The position numbers and the translations under genes were made by a program. Below are positions 34,962 through 43,658 of a stretch of 64,000 nucleotides of DNA, piece after piece (position 1 is the first letter of the stretch; the number at the start of each line of letters is the position of its first letter). The notes under the pieces were generated by a model, which worked only from the letters and a program-made list of their open reading frames with translations, searched no databases and was not told the DNA's origin. The stretch comes from Prochlorococcus_E sp000760215 (GTDB lineage: Bacteria > Cyanobacteriota > Cyanobacteriia > PCC-6307 > Cyanobiaceae), in NCBI RefSeq assembly GCF_047303175.1, contig NZ_CP138945.1; one strand, 5' to 3'.

Positions 34962-35171
34962 ATGAAGTATCTTGATTTTATTCGTCCATCAAATGCTTTT
35001 TATTTATTGGGAATACTAAGTACAGCAAGTCTTATTTCTATTGCTTTCTCTCTAAGGTCTCTAGCTCCTATAGCGGAATGGATGGAAATACAAAAGGATT
35101 GCATAGATAGAACAGTAGCGTTTGAAGGCCTGCCCGATAAGGTTTGGAGTTGTAATGGTGGTGGTAGGTAA
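34962..35171 (+). CDS. 69-aa membrane-anchored small protein with two Cys
   Basis: An ATG frame MKYLDFIRPSNAFYLLGILS. A signal-anchor helix at residues 12-31 is followed by a polar domain with Cys residues (EIQKDCIDRTVAFEGLPDKV and WSCNGGG). If the tail is periplasmic or lumenal, the cysteines may pair. Family unknown. Confidence 0.6.
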   Translation: MKYLDFIRPSNAFYLLGILSTASLISIAFSLRSLAPIAEWMEIQKDCIDRTVAFEGLPDKVWSCNGGGR

Positions 35172-35385
35172 ATAGTATTTGAAACTCCACTACTGAAAAT
35201 AAATTAGGGAATATTTATAATTTTTAGCCTATAAGATTATACCTGTTAATTATAATAAAATGTCCTTTTATTAGGCTTAAGGCTTTTAGCACTTAAACCA
35301 TTGCCTTTTGGTTCTCAGTTAAGCCTTTAGTTCTTTCAGAAAGCCTTTCATTGTATTTATAATTGTGCATCAAAATTTTCACATA

Positions 35386-35411
35386 AAAAAGGCCGGCGTA
35401 AGCCAAGCCTT
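35386..35411 (-). terminator. Intrinsic terminator of small membrane gene
   Basis: On the minus strand aaaggcttggc and gccggcctttttt form an imperfect GC-rich stem with a T run, about 25 bp after the stop at 35435. Confidence 0.7.
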
Positions 35412-35434
35412 TCTTATGAACTGAGATTGACTTC

Positions 35435-35584
35435 TTAGTCCTTTTTGGCAGGGATGTTTTGTTGATCGTAGTCAGGCCCTACTAGGACTGCCATAATTGC
35501 AAAGAGAGCAATGGCTGCGATCCCAAGATAGGCAGCTGATGGTGCAGGAGTGCTCAGAAGACCGGCAAATGTAAAAGGAAACAT
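35435..35584 (-). CDS. 49-aa single-TM microprotein (SAA-GP type)
   Basis: An ATG frame MFPFTFAGLLSTPAPSAAYL, then one helix (GIAAIALFAIMAVLV) ending GPDYDQQNIPAKKD. It shares SAA-x-x-G, L-F and GP-N/D spacing with the product of 14913-15053. A strong terminator follows, so it is probably a monocistronic, well-expressed gene. It is similar in size to minor photosystem subunits, but none is recognised. Confidence 0.7.
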   Translation of the reverse strand: MFPFTFAGLLSTPAPSAAYLGIAAIALFAIMAVLVGPDYDQQNIPAKKD

Positions 35585-35659
35585 GGCTTTTAGTAAACAG
35601 TGTTATTAATACATCAAAACTATCTTGAGGCGGGTTTTTTTATTTACATTGTTATGTTT

Positions 35660-35821
35660 TTACTTTTTTCTCGCTTGTGACCATGTGATGAACCAGTCTG
35701 ATTTCCTATCAAGAAGTCTCTGCGGCATGCTGCCTTGCAATTCGGATATAGCTGCCCTCATGTACGGATCTCCTTCGTCAAAGTGCTCAAAAAAGTCGAT
35801 AAGGTTCAAGCTATCTTCCAT
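35660..35821 (-). CDS. 53-aa conserved-looking small soluble protein
   Basis: An ATG frame MEDSLNLIDFFEHFDEGDPY followed by MRAAISELQGSMPQRLLDRK and SDWFITWSQARKK. Balanced, protein-like composition with aromatic residues (FFEHF, WFITW) and no membrane helix. The plus-strand frame over it is less plausible. Function unknown. Confidence 0.65.
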   Translation of the reverse strand: MEDSLNLIDFFEHFDEGDPYMRAAISELQGSMPQRLLDRKSDWFITWSQARKK

Positions 35822-36031
35822 GTGTGATTTGTAACCCTTTTAGGTAACATAACTTTTTTGTTATTTTATATTCACAGATAACTATGTCAACTCTTTAGAG
35901 AAAGCAATATGCTTACTTCTTTACTGTTATGACATTAAAAAAATATTAGTTACTGAATATTTACAAGGAAAAATTCTGTGAATATCCTTTGAATTAGCTA
36001 TATATGCATTGTGATTAGAATCCTTATTTAT

Positions 36032-37228
36032 CTATTTTTTCACTGATACACCAGCTTCAGCCAGATCATTCTGAAGGTTGTTTTCACAAGATAAAACCCT
36101 AGCCCAGCAAGGTAGCTGTTTGGTTTCTGGACAATCTAGGAAGTTAACTATAGAGGGCTTTAATATCTTAGAAAATTTCTGAACAGCTAATTCTTCTTCA
36201 TGCCTATCATATGGAATATTATTAACTGCTGAATCTAATCCAAATTGTTTAACTCTATCTTGACCAACTCTTTTATATAAAACCTGTAGTGTCGAAATTT
36301 GAGATCTAGTTAGAGATTGTGCTTGGTGTTCCATTAACCCTTTTAATACATTAGTTAAAATTTCTGAGCACATTCTTTGAAGCCCTTCATTTGGATTCTT
36401 GCCGATTTCTTTATGCTTGTGATCAAATAAACCTAGATCTACCTGAGCAATTCTTGATATTCTTACATTCCTATAAACCTCAGAAAGGAGACCAATCTCC
36501 AATCCCCAATCACATGGGATCCTTAAATTCATTCCTAGATCTCTAGTGAAAGCAAATTCCCCTGCCAATGGATATCTAAAAGCTTGGAGATATTGAAGAA
36601 ACCCACCATGCCCAAAAATCTGTTCAAGTGAAGTCAATAATGGTCCTACAAAAAGACGAGTAGCTCTTCCTTGAAGTGCATTTGAGTCTAAGGATAAACG
36701 GCTATAAAAGGCTTTTACGTATGAGATCCCATGAGAAGGTTCTAATAATGGCTGAAGCATTCTTATTGGATAAGAATCTGTAAATGTTCTGATGTCTGCA
36801 TCAAAAAGGGCCACCACCTCTGAATTCCTAGTAGCAAGGCCAATGCCTTGCCAAACAGCCCAACCTTTCCCAGGGGTACCTAATAGGTCAAGGCCATTCT
36901 TCTCTTGCCTTTTAAGAAGCTCAATAACTGCAGGGGAATTAGTCCATTGAACGTGAACTGGGAAAGGCATTGATGAGAAAAACGCCTTAGCCTCTTGAAC
37001 TTCGTTGGCTGATTTGGCTGACAATGCGATTATAAGTTCATTTAATCCTTTGAGATTTTGAAGTACATCTCTTGTTTGCATTAATGCTGGCCTTTTAAAT
37101 TCTTCAAAGAGACAAGGGATTAAGATTGTTGTTGGTCTCCTATTCAGACCATTGCATAAATTCTCAACAGAATCTTTTGTAACTCCGTATTGATGAATTG
37201 TTGTGATCAAATCCTGTTTAAAGTCCAT
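36032..37228 (-). CDS. gpgS: Glucosyl-3-phosphoglycerate synthase
   Basis: 398 aa GT-A glycosyltransferase (GT81-like). The N-terminus TTILIPCLFEEF (33-44) is the nucleotide-sugar-binding strand. KGWAVWQGIG (121-130) and the metal-binding DADIR (143-147) follow. C-terminal helices include LQRMCSEILTNVLKGLMEHQ. The reaction is NDP-glucose plus 3-phosphoglycerate to glucosyl-3-phosphoglycerate, the first step of glucosylglycerate synthesis in the cytoplasm. It is divergent, with 45 bp between start codons, from the phosphorylase-phosphatase-kinase trio. Confidence 0.9.
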   Translation of the reverse strand: MDFKQDLITTIHQYGVTKDSVENLCNGLNRRPTTILIPCLFEEFKRPALMQTRDVLQNLKGLNELIIALSAKSANEVQEAKAFFSSMPFPVHVQWTNSPAVIELLKRQEKNGLDLLGTPGKGWAVWQGIGLATRNSEVVALFDADIRTFTDSYPIRMLQPLLEPSHGISYVKAFYSRLSLDSNALQGRATRLFVGPLLTSLEQIFGHGGFLQYLQAFRYPLAGEFAFTRDLGMNLRIPCDWGLEIGLLSEVYRNVRISRIAQVDLGLFDHKHKEIGKNPNEGLQRMCSEILTNVLKGLMEHQAQSLTRSQISTLQVLYKRVGQDRVKQFGLDSAVNNIPYDRHEEELAVQKFSKILKPSIVNFLDCPETKQLPCWARVLSCENNLQNDLAEAGVSVKK

Positions 37229-37273
37229 TGACGAGTAGTAGCAACAGAATGAAAGAAGTGCTTAGATGATCCT
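37229..37273. promoter_or_regulatory. 45-bp divergent intergenic region of glucosylglycerate genes
   Basis: Only 45 bp separate the start codons of gpgS (minus) and the GH13 gene (plus). Promoter elements for both directions must lie here or inside the neighbouring genes, so the two arms could be controlled together. No operator is identified. Confidence 0.4.
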
Positions 37274-39046
37274 GTGCAGAGTATTGGGCAATACGCCGTG
37301 ACAGGTCTTGAAACGCAACTAGATGAACTCAGTTGCTTGTTGAAAACAATTTACAAGGATCATTCTGCAGAAGAATTTGATTATATGTGGTCGCAATTAC
37401 TGCAGATTCTAGAAGCCAATATTGATATTAGACTGGAGGTGTCCGAAAAAAAAACATCTAGGTGGGACGCTTCAACTGCAGTTTTAATTACATATGCAGA
37501 TGGAGTGGTTTCCCAAAACAACCCTTCATTGGCATTACTTGAAGAAATACTTGATAAGTATCTTGGGGGATTTGCATCTATAATTCACCTCCTACCATTT
37601 CTTTGCTCTACAAGTGATGGCGGATTTGCAGTTTCAAGTTATGAAAAAATAGAAAAGAGATTTGGATCTTGGGAAGACCTGAGAAATCTATCCTTGAAAC
37701 ACATAATTATGGCTGATTTGGTTCTAAATCATGTATCAGCATCACATCTCTGGGTTCAGCAATTTAAGACTTTAAAGGAGCCAGGAAGGAGATATATATT
37801 AGCCCCTTTAAGTGAACATGATTGGGGAAATGTTGTTAGAGCAAGGAATACATCTTTGTTTACTAGCATTTCTACTGATAATGGACAAAAAAAAGTATGG
37901 ACTACATTTGGGCCAGATCAAATTGATATAAACTGGAGGGAACCACAAGTTTTAATAGAGTTTTTAATTTTAATTGCTAGATATTTTAAGCACGGAATTA
38001 GATGGTTACGATTAGATGCAATTGGTTTTATATGGAAAGAACCTTCAACAACATGTCTGCATATGAAAGAAGTACATCTATTAGTAAGATCATTAAGGAT
38101 AATTATTCAAATCTTAAAAGAATCATCTGTTCTTATTACAGAGACTAATGTGCCTGAGAAGGAAAATCTTTCATATCTTCAATCAGGGGATGAGGCTCAT
38201 TTGGCTTATAACTTTCCTTTGCCTCCCCTTTTATTAGAATCTTTAATTAGTAATAAGGCTGATTTAATTAACTATTGGCTTTCTTCATGGCCTGATCTAC
38301 CAAAAGACACTGGATTTTTGAATTTCACAGCTTCTCATGACGGAGTTGGATTAAGGGCTTTAGAAGGAATAATGGATCAGAATAGATTACACAATTTGTT
38401 AATAGCTTGTGAGAAAAGAGGTGGTCTTATTAGTCATAGGAGGATGCCTAATGGTGAAGATATTCCTTATGAATTAAATATAAGTTGGTGGAGTGCAATG
38501 GCAGATACTGGAATTAATGCAACTTACTTACAATTTGAGCGATTTTTATTAAGCCAATTGTTTGTTATGGCTTTAAAAGGCGTTCCCGCATTTTACTTAC
38601 AGGCAGTATTGGCTTCTGAAAATGACGTTAATAGTTTTGTCAAATCTGGAGAAAGGAGAGACTTAAACCGTGAAAGATTTAACTTTGAGAGTTTAGATAA
38701 TGTTTTAAAAGACTCCCAATCCCCTGCAAGTAAAAATATTAAAGCTTTAAAGCATGCAATGAATGTTAGGAGTCGCTTAGAAGCTTTTCATCCAGAACAA
38801 CCGATGATGTGTATGAGCAATGGACGTAGTGATTTTGTACTTATTTGTCGTGGCAAAGATCAATCTCGAGTTTGGGCATTACATAATATGACTAATAAAA
38901 AGCTATCTTTTCCTTTTGACGAACTCTTGAAAGCTGATAAAGGAAGCAACTGTTATTTCTTTGATGCTTTGAATGAGGTTAAATGTCTTGATAATTATAT
39001 CGAGTCTAGGCCTTATGCTGTGCATTGGCTGGTTCAAAAAAAATGA
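37274..39046 (+). CDS. GH13 sucrose/glucosylglycerate phosphorylase-like enzyme
   Basis: 590 aa from a GTG start. All GH13 blocks are visible: DLVLNH (148-153), RLDAIG with the nucleophile Asp248, the acid/base Glu290 in ITETNVP, and SHDGVG (354-359). The FIWKE after region II and the HDG form are typical of subfamily GH13_18 phosphorylases. Known members cleave sucrose or glucosylglycerate with phosphate. Next to gpgS, gpgP and a glycerate kinase, glucosylglycerate plus phosphate to glucose-1-phosphate and glycerate is the likelier reaction. It overlaps the next gene by 4 bp (ATGA). Confidence 0.82.
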   Translation: MQSIGQYAVTGLETQLDELSCLLKTIYKDHSAEEFDYMWSQLLQILEANIDIRLEVSEKKTSRWDASTAVLITYADGVVSQNNPSLALLEEILDKYLGGFASIIHLLPFLCSTSDGGFAVSSYEKIEKRFGSWEDLRNLSLKHIIMADLVLNHVSASHLWVQQFKTLKEPGRRYILAPLSEHDWGNVVRARNTSLFTSISTDNGQKKVWTTFGPDQIDINWREPQVLIEFLILIARYFKHGIRWLRLDAIGFIWKEPSTTCLHMKEVHLLVRSLRIIIQILKESSVLITETNVPEKENLSYLQSGDEAHLAYNFPLPPLLLESLISNKADLINYWLSSWPDLPKDTGFLNFTASHDGVGLRALEGIMDQNRLHNLLIACEKRGGLISHRRMPNGEDIPYELNISWWSAMADTGINATYLQFERFLLSQLFVMALKGVPAFYLQAVLASENDVNSFVKSGERRDLNRERFNFESLDNVLKDSQSPASKNIKALKHAMNVRSRLEAFHPEQPMMCMSNGRSDFVLICRGKDQSRVWALHNMTNKKLSFPFDELLKADKGSNCYFFDALNEVKCLDNYIESRPYAVHWLVQKK

Positions 39047-39870
39047 AGAAACCTTTAGATTTAACACAAGAACAATGGTGGATTGTAACTGATATAGATG
39101 GAACCTTGATGAATCATAAATATGAATTTATAGAGGCTATCCCTACAATTAAATGGTTGAAAGAAATAGGAATTCCAATAATCCCTTGTACTAGTAAAAC
39201 AGCTTCTGAGGTAAGGGTTTTGCGTAAAACAATTGGATTAAATGATCCTTTTATAGTAGAAAATGGTGGCGCTATTTATGGTCAGACTGAATCTTCGGGA
39301 GAGGAGTGGAAGCTTGTTTTAGGTAAAAGCTATGATGATTTAAGAGCCAAGTTGAGTTTAATATCTTCAGAGCTTGGTTATAAGTTAACACCCTTAAATG
39401 ATTTAACTGATAAGGAGATTAATCAACTTACAGGCTTAACTGGTTTGTCTATTCAATTAGCTCTTCAAAGAGAGTGGAGTGTTCCATTTTTAAATCCTCC
39501 AGAATCTGATAGAGAGAAGATTATTGAAATTGCTTTAAAACTTGGAACTACAATTTATAAGGGCAATCGTATGAGCCATTTGCTGGCCAAAGGAAGCCAT
39601 AAAGGCAGGGCTGTGACTGAATTGAAAAAATTTCTTAATCAGCCAGACGCTAAAGTAATAGCATTAGGTGACTCTCAAAATGATCTACCTTTATTAGAAG
39701 TAGCTGATATAGCTGTTGTTGTCCCAGGTGGGAAAGGTGTTAATCCTTGGTTAAAAACTGGAGTAGATAATGGACAGTTTCTTTTGGCACCAGCCCCTCA
39801 TTCTGAGGGGTGGGCTTTAGCCATTAGAGATTTATTTGAAGGCACATCTAATATCAGTTATGAGTTCTAA
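39043..39870 (+). CDS. gpgP: Glucosyl-3-phosphoglycerate phosphatase (MPGP-like HAD)
   Basis: The start is at ATG 39043, overlapping the previous stop by 4 bp. 275 aa of the mannosyl-3-phosphoglycerate phosphatase family of HAD hydrolases: DIDGTLM (17-23) holds the catalytic aspartates, CTSKTASEV gives motif II, GSHKGRAVTEL gives the Lys, and ALGDSQNDLPLL is motif III. It removes the phosphate from glucosyl-3-phosphoglycerate to release glucosylglycerate. The gene position fixes the glucosyl rather than mannosyl substrate, as an inference. Confidence 0.88.
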   Translation: MKKPLDLTQEQWWIVTDIDGTLMNHKYEFIEAIPTIKWLKEIGIPIIPCTSKTASEVRVLRKTIGLNDPFIVENGGAIYGQTESSGEEWKLVLGKSYDDLRAKLSLISSELGYKLTPLNDLTDKEINQLTGLTGLSIQLALQREWSVPFLNPPESDREKIIEIALKLGTTIYKGNRMSHLLAKGSHKGRAVTELKKFLNQPDAKVIALGDSQNDLPLLEVADIAVVVPGGKGVNPWLKTGVDNGQFLLAPAPHSEGWALAIRDLFEGTSNISYEF

Positions 39871-40885
39871 TTTCTCTCTTGAAGTAAATAAGAAGAAAAA
39901 TAATACATTGCCATGGGAACAGTCGAAACATCCTGATATTTTGTTCCCACTTGTTGGTCTTCAGTCTCTTTTGGCAGAAATGGATTGGGAGTCATCTGAA
40001 TGGATTAAATATTGGCTTGAGAAAAATGGAGGAAACTTGGCCTATTCCTCTTGGGCCTCTGGGGTTAAATCTGACTGGATTTGGGGTTTGGGATTGCCAT
40101 TTATTTCAGATCTCAAACGATTCTCTTCTTTTGATTCTGAAAGAAGATTGTTTGGTCTCTCTGCATTACCTGGATGTGGAAAAACCACCCTTGGTAAATG
40201 GTTGGAATCAGCTGCTAAAGAATTAAATTTTTCATTGAAGGTTATATCTTTAGACGATTTTTATTTACCTGGTGATGAGATGGAATTAGCAATGAAAAAT
40301 AATCCTTGGAATGTTCCTAGAGGATTGCCTGGAAGTCATTCACTTTCTGTTTTAGAGGAATGTCTTGGCAAATGGCTTTCAACAGGATTTTTAGAAGCCC
40401 CTCAATTTGATAAATCTTTGAGGGGGGGGTTAGGAGATAGATCCTCTTGGATCAAAACTACTCCAGAACTTTTAGTTTTAGAAGGATGGTTTTTAGGATG
40501 CCATCCTGAAGAATTGATCTCTAATGAGATTGAAAACGAGGATATAAGGCACTTGCGAATAACAGCAGATGAGAAGGAATATAGAAAAAAAGTTCAGAAA
40601 TTACTCTTTAATTACCTTCCTATTTGGCAGAAAATAGATCGATTGTGGCATATAAAAATCGATAACTTCTCATCATCATTTAAATGGAAGATAGAACAAG
40701 AAAAGCGTATGCTTGCATCTAAGGGAGCTGCTTTGCAAGGTGAAAAGTTAACCGATTTTATTAGGATGATACAAGCATCTATACCACAAAGAAGCCTTAT
40801 GAATATTGACTCTGATGTGACTATAGAAATCAACAACTCAAGGCAAATTCTTAACATTGCTTCTAAAGATAGGAAGTTGAATTAG
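39860..40885 (+). CDS. D-glycerate 3-kinase-like P-loop kinase
   Basis: 341 aa. The start ATG overlaps the preceding gene by 11 bp. The Walker A box is GLSALPGCGKTTLGKWL (99-115), followed by SLDDFYLPGDEM and NPWNVPRGLPGSHSL, which are hallmarks of plant/cyanobacterial D-glycerate 3-kinases (GLYK). It phosphorylates glycerate to 3-phosphoglycerate, feeding the Calvin cycle and also completing photorespiration. In this operon it could reuse the glycerate set free by the GH13 phosphorylase. Confidence 0.87.
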   Translation: MSSNFSLEVNKKKNNTLPWEQSKHPDILFPLVGLQSLLAEMDWESSEWIKYWLEKNGGNLAYSSWASGVKSDWIWGLGLPFISDLKRFSSFDSERRLFGLSALPGCGKTTLGKWLESAAKELNFSLKVISLDDFYLPGDEMELAMKNNPWNVPRGLPGSHSLSVLEECLGKWLSTGFLEAPQFDKSLRGGLGDRSSWIKTTPELLVLEGWFLGCHPEELISNEIENEDIRHLRITADEKEYRKKVQKLLFNYLPIWQKIDRLWHIKIDNFSSSFKWKIEQEKRMLASKGAALQGEKLTDFIRMIQASIPQRSLMNIDSDVTIEINNSRQILNIASKDRKLN

Positions 40886-40998
40886 GTTGCTCTTAAGAGC
40901 TCTGAGGTTATTCCAAAAAAGTAATCTTTTGCTTTAGTTACTTTTTATACAGTAATTTAAATTGCTATAGCTTTAAATATATCTATATTAAGTGAATT

Positions 40999-41226
40999 AT
41001 GATTGATTTTTCTTACTGCAATGAAAGTACAAGAATGGTTGTTCTTAGGTGTATTGGGAATAATAATTTTTTCTTGGAAAGAGTTCTTTTCCCAGCGGAA
41101 GTAATTGTTTTCTCAGCCCCAGAGGACGCTAAGGTGGAAATTTGGGGAAATGAACTCTATGGCCCTAAACTTGAACAGAGAATGAGAGTCTCAAGCTTTC
41201 TTCATGCTCCTCCGATGGCAGCTTAA
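40999..41226 (+). CDS. DUF1830 family protein
   Basis: 75 aa. The sequence CNESTRMVVLRCIGNNNFFL, then ERVLFPAEVIVFSAPEDAKV and EIWG, fits DUF1830: a cysteine near the start, an ERV-x-FP core and acidic residues before a G. This family is small, cytoplasmic, cyanobacterial and uncharacterised. It follows the kinase gene by about 110 bp on the same strand. Confidence 0.85.
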   Translation: MIDFSYCNESTRMVVLRCIGNNNFFLERVLFPAEVIVFSAPEDAKVEIWGNELYGPKLEQRMRVSSFLHAPPMAA

Positions 41227-41388
41227 TCTATTAAAAAGAAGCTTTGACTTTTATGGATTTATCATAATGAATATTGCTTTTTAGTAATTTTAATAAATTA
41301 AAATTATGTTTCTATAAGTATTTTCAAAATTCTAAGATGTTTTCTTTTTAACCTTCATAATTAACGTTAATAGCTTCTTCTGCTAGTT

Positions 41389-41769
41389 ATGGATTCTTAT
41401 GTTTATCTAATACGGAATGGTGATCTATATAATATAGGCACAAGTAATAATTTAGAAAAGGTGAAAGAACTTTTAATCCCAGGAGTTTTGTATGCCTCGT
41501 TAAAAAGCAAGCAATCTACTTCTATCTGTTCAAATCTTCATACAAGATACTCTGAGGTTAGATTGCCCGAAACTAATTATTTCAAATTAAATAACTCCCA
41601 ATTGCTAGAGTGCCAATTAATTATGAAGGGTGATGGCTCAAGTACTTACTTTCAACCTATTTTCAAGGGTAAGCTTTTAATTCTAACTTTTCTTATTGCT
41701 TGGCTATCTATCTCTTTATGTTTTATTAGGCTTGGTATTGACCCGATACTTAATAAATTCTTGAATTAG
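41389..41769 (+). CDS. GIY-YIG-like membrane protein, probably catalytically dead
   Basis: 126 aa, paralogous to the product of 16393-16896. Aligned from residue 4, they share YLIRN, DL, IG, the P at 31, the HxxY block and YFxL at 64-67. Here Arg25 is Val and Glu63 is Asn, the two positions expected to be catalytic, and the YIG strand reads YNIG. One hydrophobic helix follows at 90-112 (KLLILTFLIAWLSISLCFIR). It looks like a binding or structural relative of the other copy. Confidence 0.6.
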   Translation: MDSYVYLIRNGDLYNIGTSNNLEKVKELLIPGVLYASLKSKQSTSICSNLHTRYSEVRLPETNYFKLNNSQLLECQLIMKGDGSSTYFQPIFKGKLLILTFLIAWLSISLCFIRLGIDPILNKFLN

Positions 41770-41847
41770 TAGATTTGGTTTTAAATACTCTCAGGATTGC
41801 ATTTACTTGTAATTAGTGGGAATTCATATAGAGTATATAAATATTGT

Positions 41848-41991
41848 ATGTCAATTGTGCTACTCTCTGATTTTCTTTTTTGGATATCAATTCCTTTTCT
41901 TATAGGAACTGCTTATTTTGGTACAAGAAATGGTTACTATGACAGCAAGTCTTATTCTGGAGATGGATGTGCGCATGACGTCAAGCGTTAA
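41848..41991 (+). CDS. 47-aa single-TM microprotein
   Basis: The start is at the ATG giving MSIVLLSDFLFWISIPFLIG. One helix, then a tail TAYFGTRNGYYDSKSYSGDG with CAHDVKR. The tail is tyrosine- and glycine-rich, possibly lumenal. The frame stays open upstream to a TTG at 41797. Function unknown. Confidence 0.6.
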   Translation: MSIVLLSDFLFWISIPFLIGTAYFGTRNGYYDSKSYSGDGCAHDVKR

Positions 41992-42071
41992 GTTCTTAAT
42001 GGTTTCTGATTTATATAATTAAATTAAATCAACCTATTAGTTTGTTTACTTTTGATTGTAAAAGAAATACT

Positions 42072-42347
42072 TTAATTACCATTAAAAATACATGACCACC
42101 TATTGTCTAATTGCCAGACAGGTTTATATATATCTTTAGTAATTTGTTTTCCAGCATTCTCACATAATTCCAATGATTTCATAGGGATTGCATATAGCGA
42201 CGGACTTGTTATTCCACTTACTTCTGGCCTGGAGCCTGGCCCTTGTCTATAGCTTCCTATAACTAGCCAATATGATTCTTGAGCTTTTATAGGACTACAA
42301 AATAAAGAAAGTGTTGTTGCTAAAAAAGCTAATTGAATTTTATTCAT
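42072..42347 (-). CDS. 91-aa secreted small protein with Cys pair
   Basis: An ATG frame with a classic signal peptide (MNKIQLAFLATTLSLFCSPI, cleavage near AQE). The mature part is small and beta-prone: ESYWLVIGSYRQGPGSRPEV, then CENAGKQITKDIYKP and WSCIFNG. Two cysteines may form a disulfide. Located in the periplasm. The family is not recognised. Confidence 0.7.
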   Translation of the reverse strand: MNKIQLAFLATTLSLFCSPIKAQESYWLVIGSYRQGPGSRPEVSGITSPSLYAIPMKSLELCENAGKQITKDIYKPVWQLDNRWSCIFNGN

Positions 42348-42429
42348 GAGTTTGATCTCTAAAGTCTTTTGGTTTAACCTGCTTTTATACTAAGGTTTAT
42401 TGAGGTTTATATTTCTATGTGCCTTATAC

Positions 42430-43290
42430 ATGTATTTTTTTATTTTTACTGAAATCAATACCCCTTTAGTTTTTGTTGAGCAATGTTGGCAGTACCTTTT
42501 CCTTGGATTAATTCAAGGTCTCACAGAGTTTTTGCCTATTAGCAGTACTGCACATCTTTTTGTTTTGCCTTTATTGTTGGGGTGGGATGCCCCTGGGGTT
42601 TCTGTTACGGCATCTCTTCAGCTTGGAAGCATAATTGCTGTAATTACTTATTTTCGCTCTGATCTTTCCCATCTTGGCAGAGCGATGTCCAAGGCTCTTT
42701 ATCAAAATCATTGGAAAGATCCAAGTGCCAACCTTCTTTTATCCATCTTTTTAGGAACATTACCGATTATTGCCTTTGGAATGATAGTTAAGTTGTTTTG
42801 GCTTGATTATGAATCTTCTTTCGTTAGATCTATTCCGTCTATTGCCATAGTTTCAATTCTTATGGGCATTCTGCTTTATTTAGCAGAGATTGTGGGAATG
42901 CGATTGAAAACGATTGAAAACCTGAAAATTTCCGATGGAATTTTAATTGGCTTTTCTCAGTGTTTAGCTTTGATACCAGGAGTTTCAAGATCAGGTATAA
43001 CTATTACCACTGCTTTGATGGCTGGATATGAACGTAAATCTGCGGCTAGATTTTCGTTCCTTTTAGGGATACCAGCGATTAGTATAGCTGGCTTAGTTGA
43101 ACTGAAGGAAGCATTTGCTTCATTTGAATTGGCCCATGCTTTCCCGTTGCTTTTAGGTATTAGTGCTTCTGCACTCTCTTCTTTTTTTGCGATTGATTTC
43201 TTAATGAAATTCCTTCAGAAACAAAGCATGATGATTTTTAGTGTTTATAGATTGTTATTCGGCATCTTATTGTTAGGTTGGTATTATTAA
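42430..43290 (+). CDS. uppP: Undecaprenyl-diphosphatase
   Basis: The start is placed at ATG 42430 (MYFFIFTEINTPLVFVEQCW). The frame is open to a TTG at 42400. 286 aa with eight membrane segments. The UppP/BacA active-site blocks GLIQGLTEFLPISSTAHL near residue 30 and PGVSRSGITITTALMAG near residue 185 are both present. It removes a phosphate from undecaprenyl diphosphate on the membrane, renewing the lipid carrier for peptidoglycan. Expected length. Confidence 0.93.
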   Translation: MYFFIFTEINTPLVFVEQCWQYLFLGLIQGLTEFLPISSTAHLFVLPLLLGWDAPGVSVTASLQLGSIIAVITYFRSDLSHLGRAMSKALYQNHWKDPSANLLLSIFLGTLPIIAFGMIVKLFWLDYESSFVRSIPSIAIVSILMGILLYLAEIVGMRLKTIENLKISDGILIGFSQCLALIPGVSRSGITITTALMAGYERKSAARFSFLLGIPAISIAGLVELKEAFASFELAHAFPLLLGISASALSSFFAIDFLMKFLQKQSMMIFSVYRLLFGILLLGWYY

Positions 43291-43305
43291 AGCATTAGTT
43301 TTAAA

Positions 43306-43473
43306 GTGAATAAATTAGTCCAGTTTTTTATAGCTATTCAATTTGGAGAATTGGAATTATCAACTACAACAGTATCTATTCTTGTTGTAATTACTTTATT
43401 TATATTTCTTGCTGTTGGTATAAGCTCTTTTAAATTGATTCAATCTGCTTTTGATTCAGAAGATGAGGATTGA
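43306..43473 (+). CDS. 55-aa single-TM microprotein, GTG start
   Basis: GTG-started frame with a polar start (NKLVQFFIAIQFGELELSTT), a membrane helix (TVSILVVITLFIFLAVGISS) and an acidic end (SAFDSEDED). It begins 15 bp after uppP and so is probably in its operon. The family is not recognised. Confidence 0.5.
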   Translation: MNKLVQFFIAIQFGELELSTTTVSILVVITLFIFLAVGISSFKLIQSAFDSEDED

Positions 43474-43565
43474 ATTCAATTTAAAGATGATATGCAGCTT
43501 TCGATTAATTCTGAAAATGCTCTTGTCTTTTTAAAAATCATTTGTATTTTTTTTGGTTTTCCAAT

Positions 43566-43611
43566 GATAAAAGAAAAGCCCTTACTTTTTAGTAAAGGCT
43601 TTTCTTTTATC
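43566..43611. terminator. Convergent hairpin terminator
   Basis: A 15-bp perfect stem (43566-43580 with 43597-43611: gataaaagaaaagcc and its reverse complement) around an inner mini-stem ttact/agtaa. It lies between the plus-strand small gene and the minus-strand porin stop, and can end both. Confidence 0.75.
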
Positions 43612-43658
43612 AAGAAGTTTTAGCAAACTTTGCGTTGAAAGTCAGAAGTTTTGACTTT

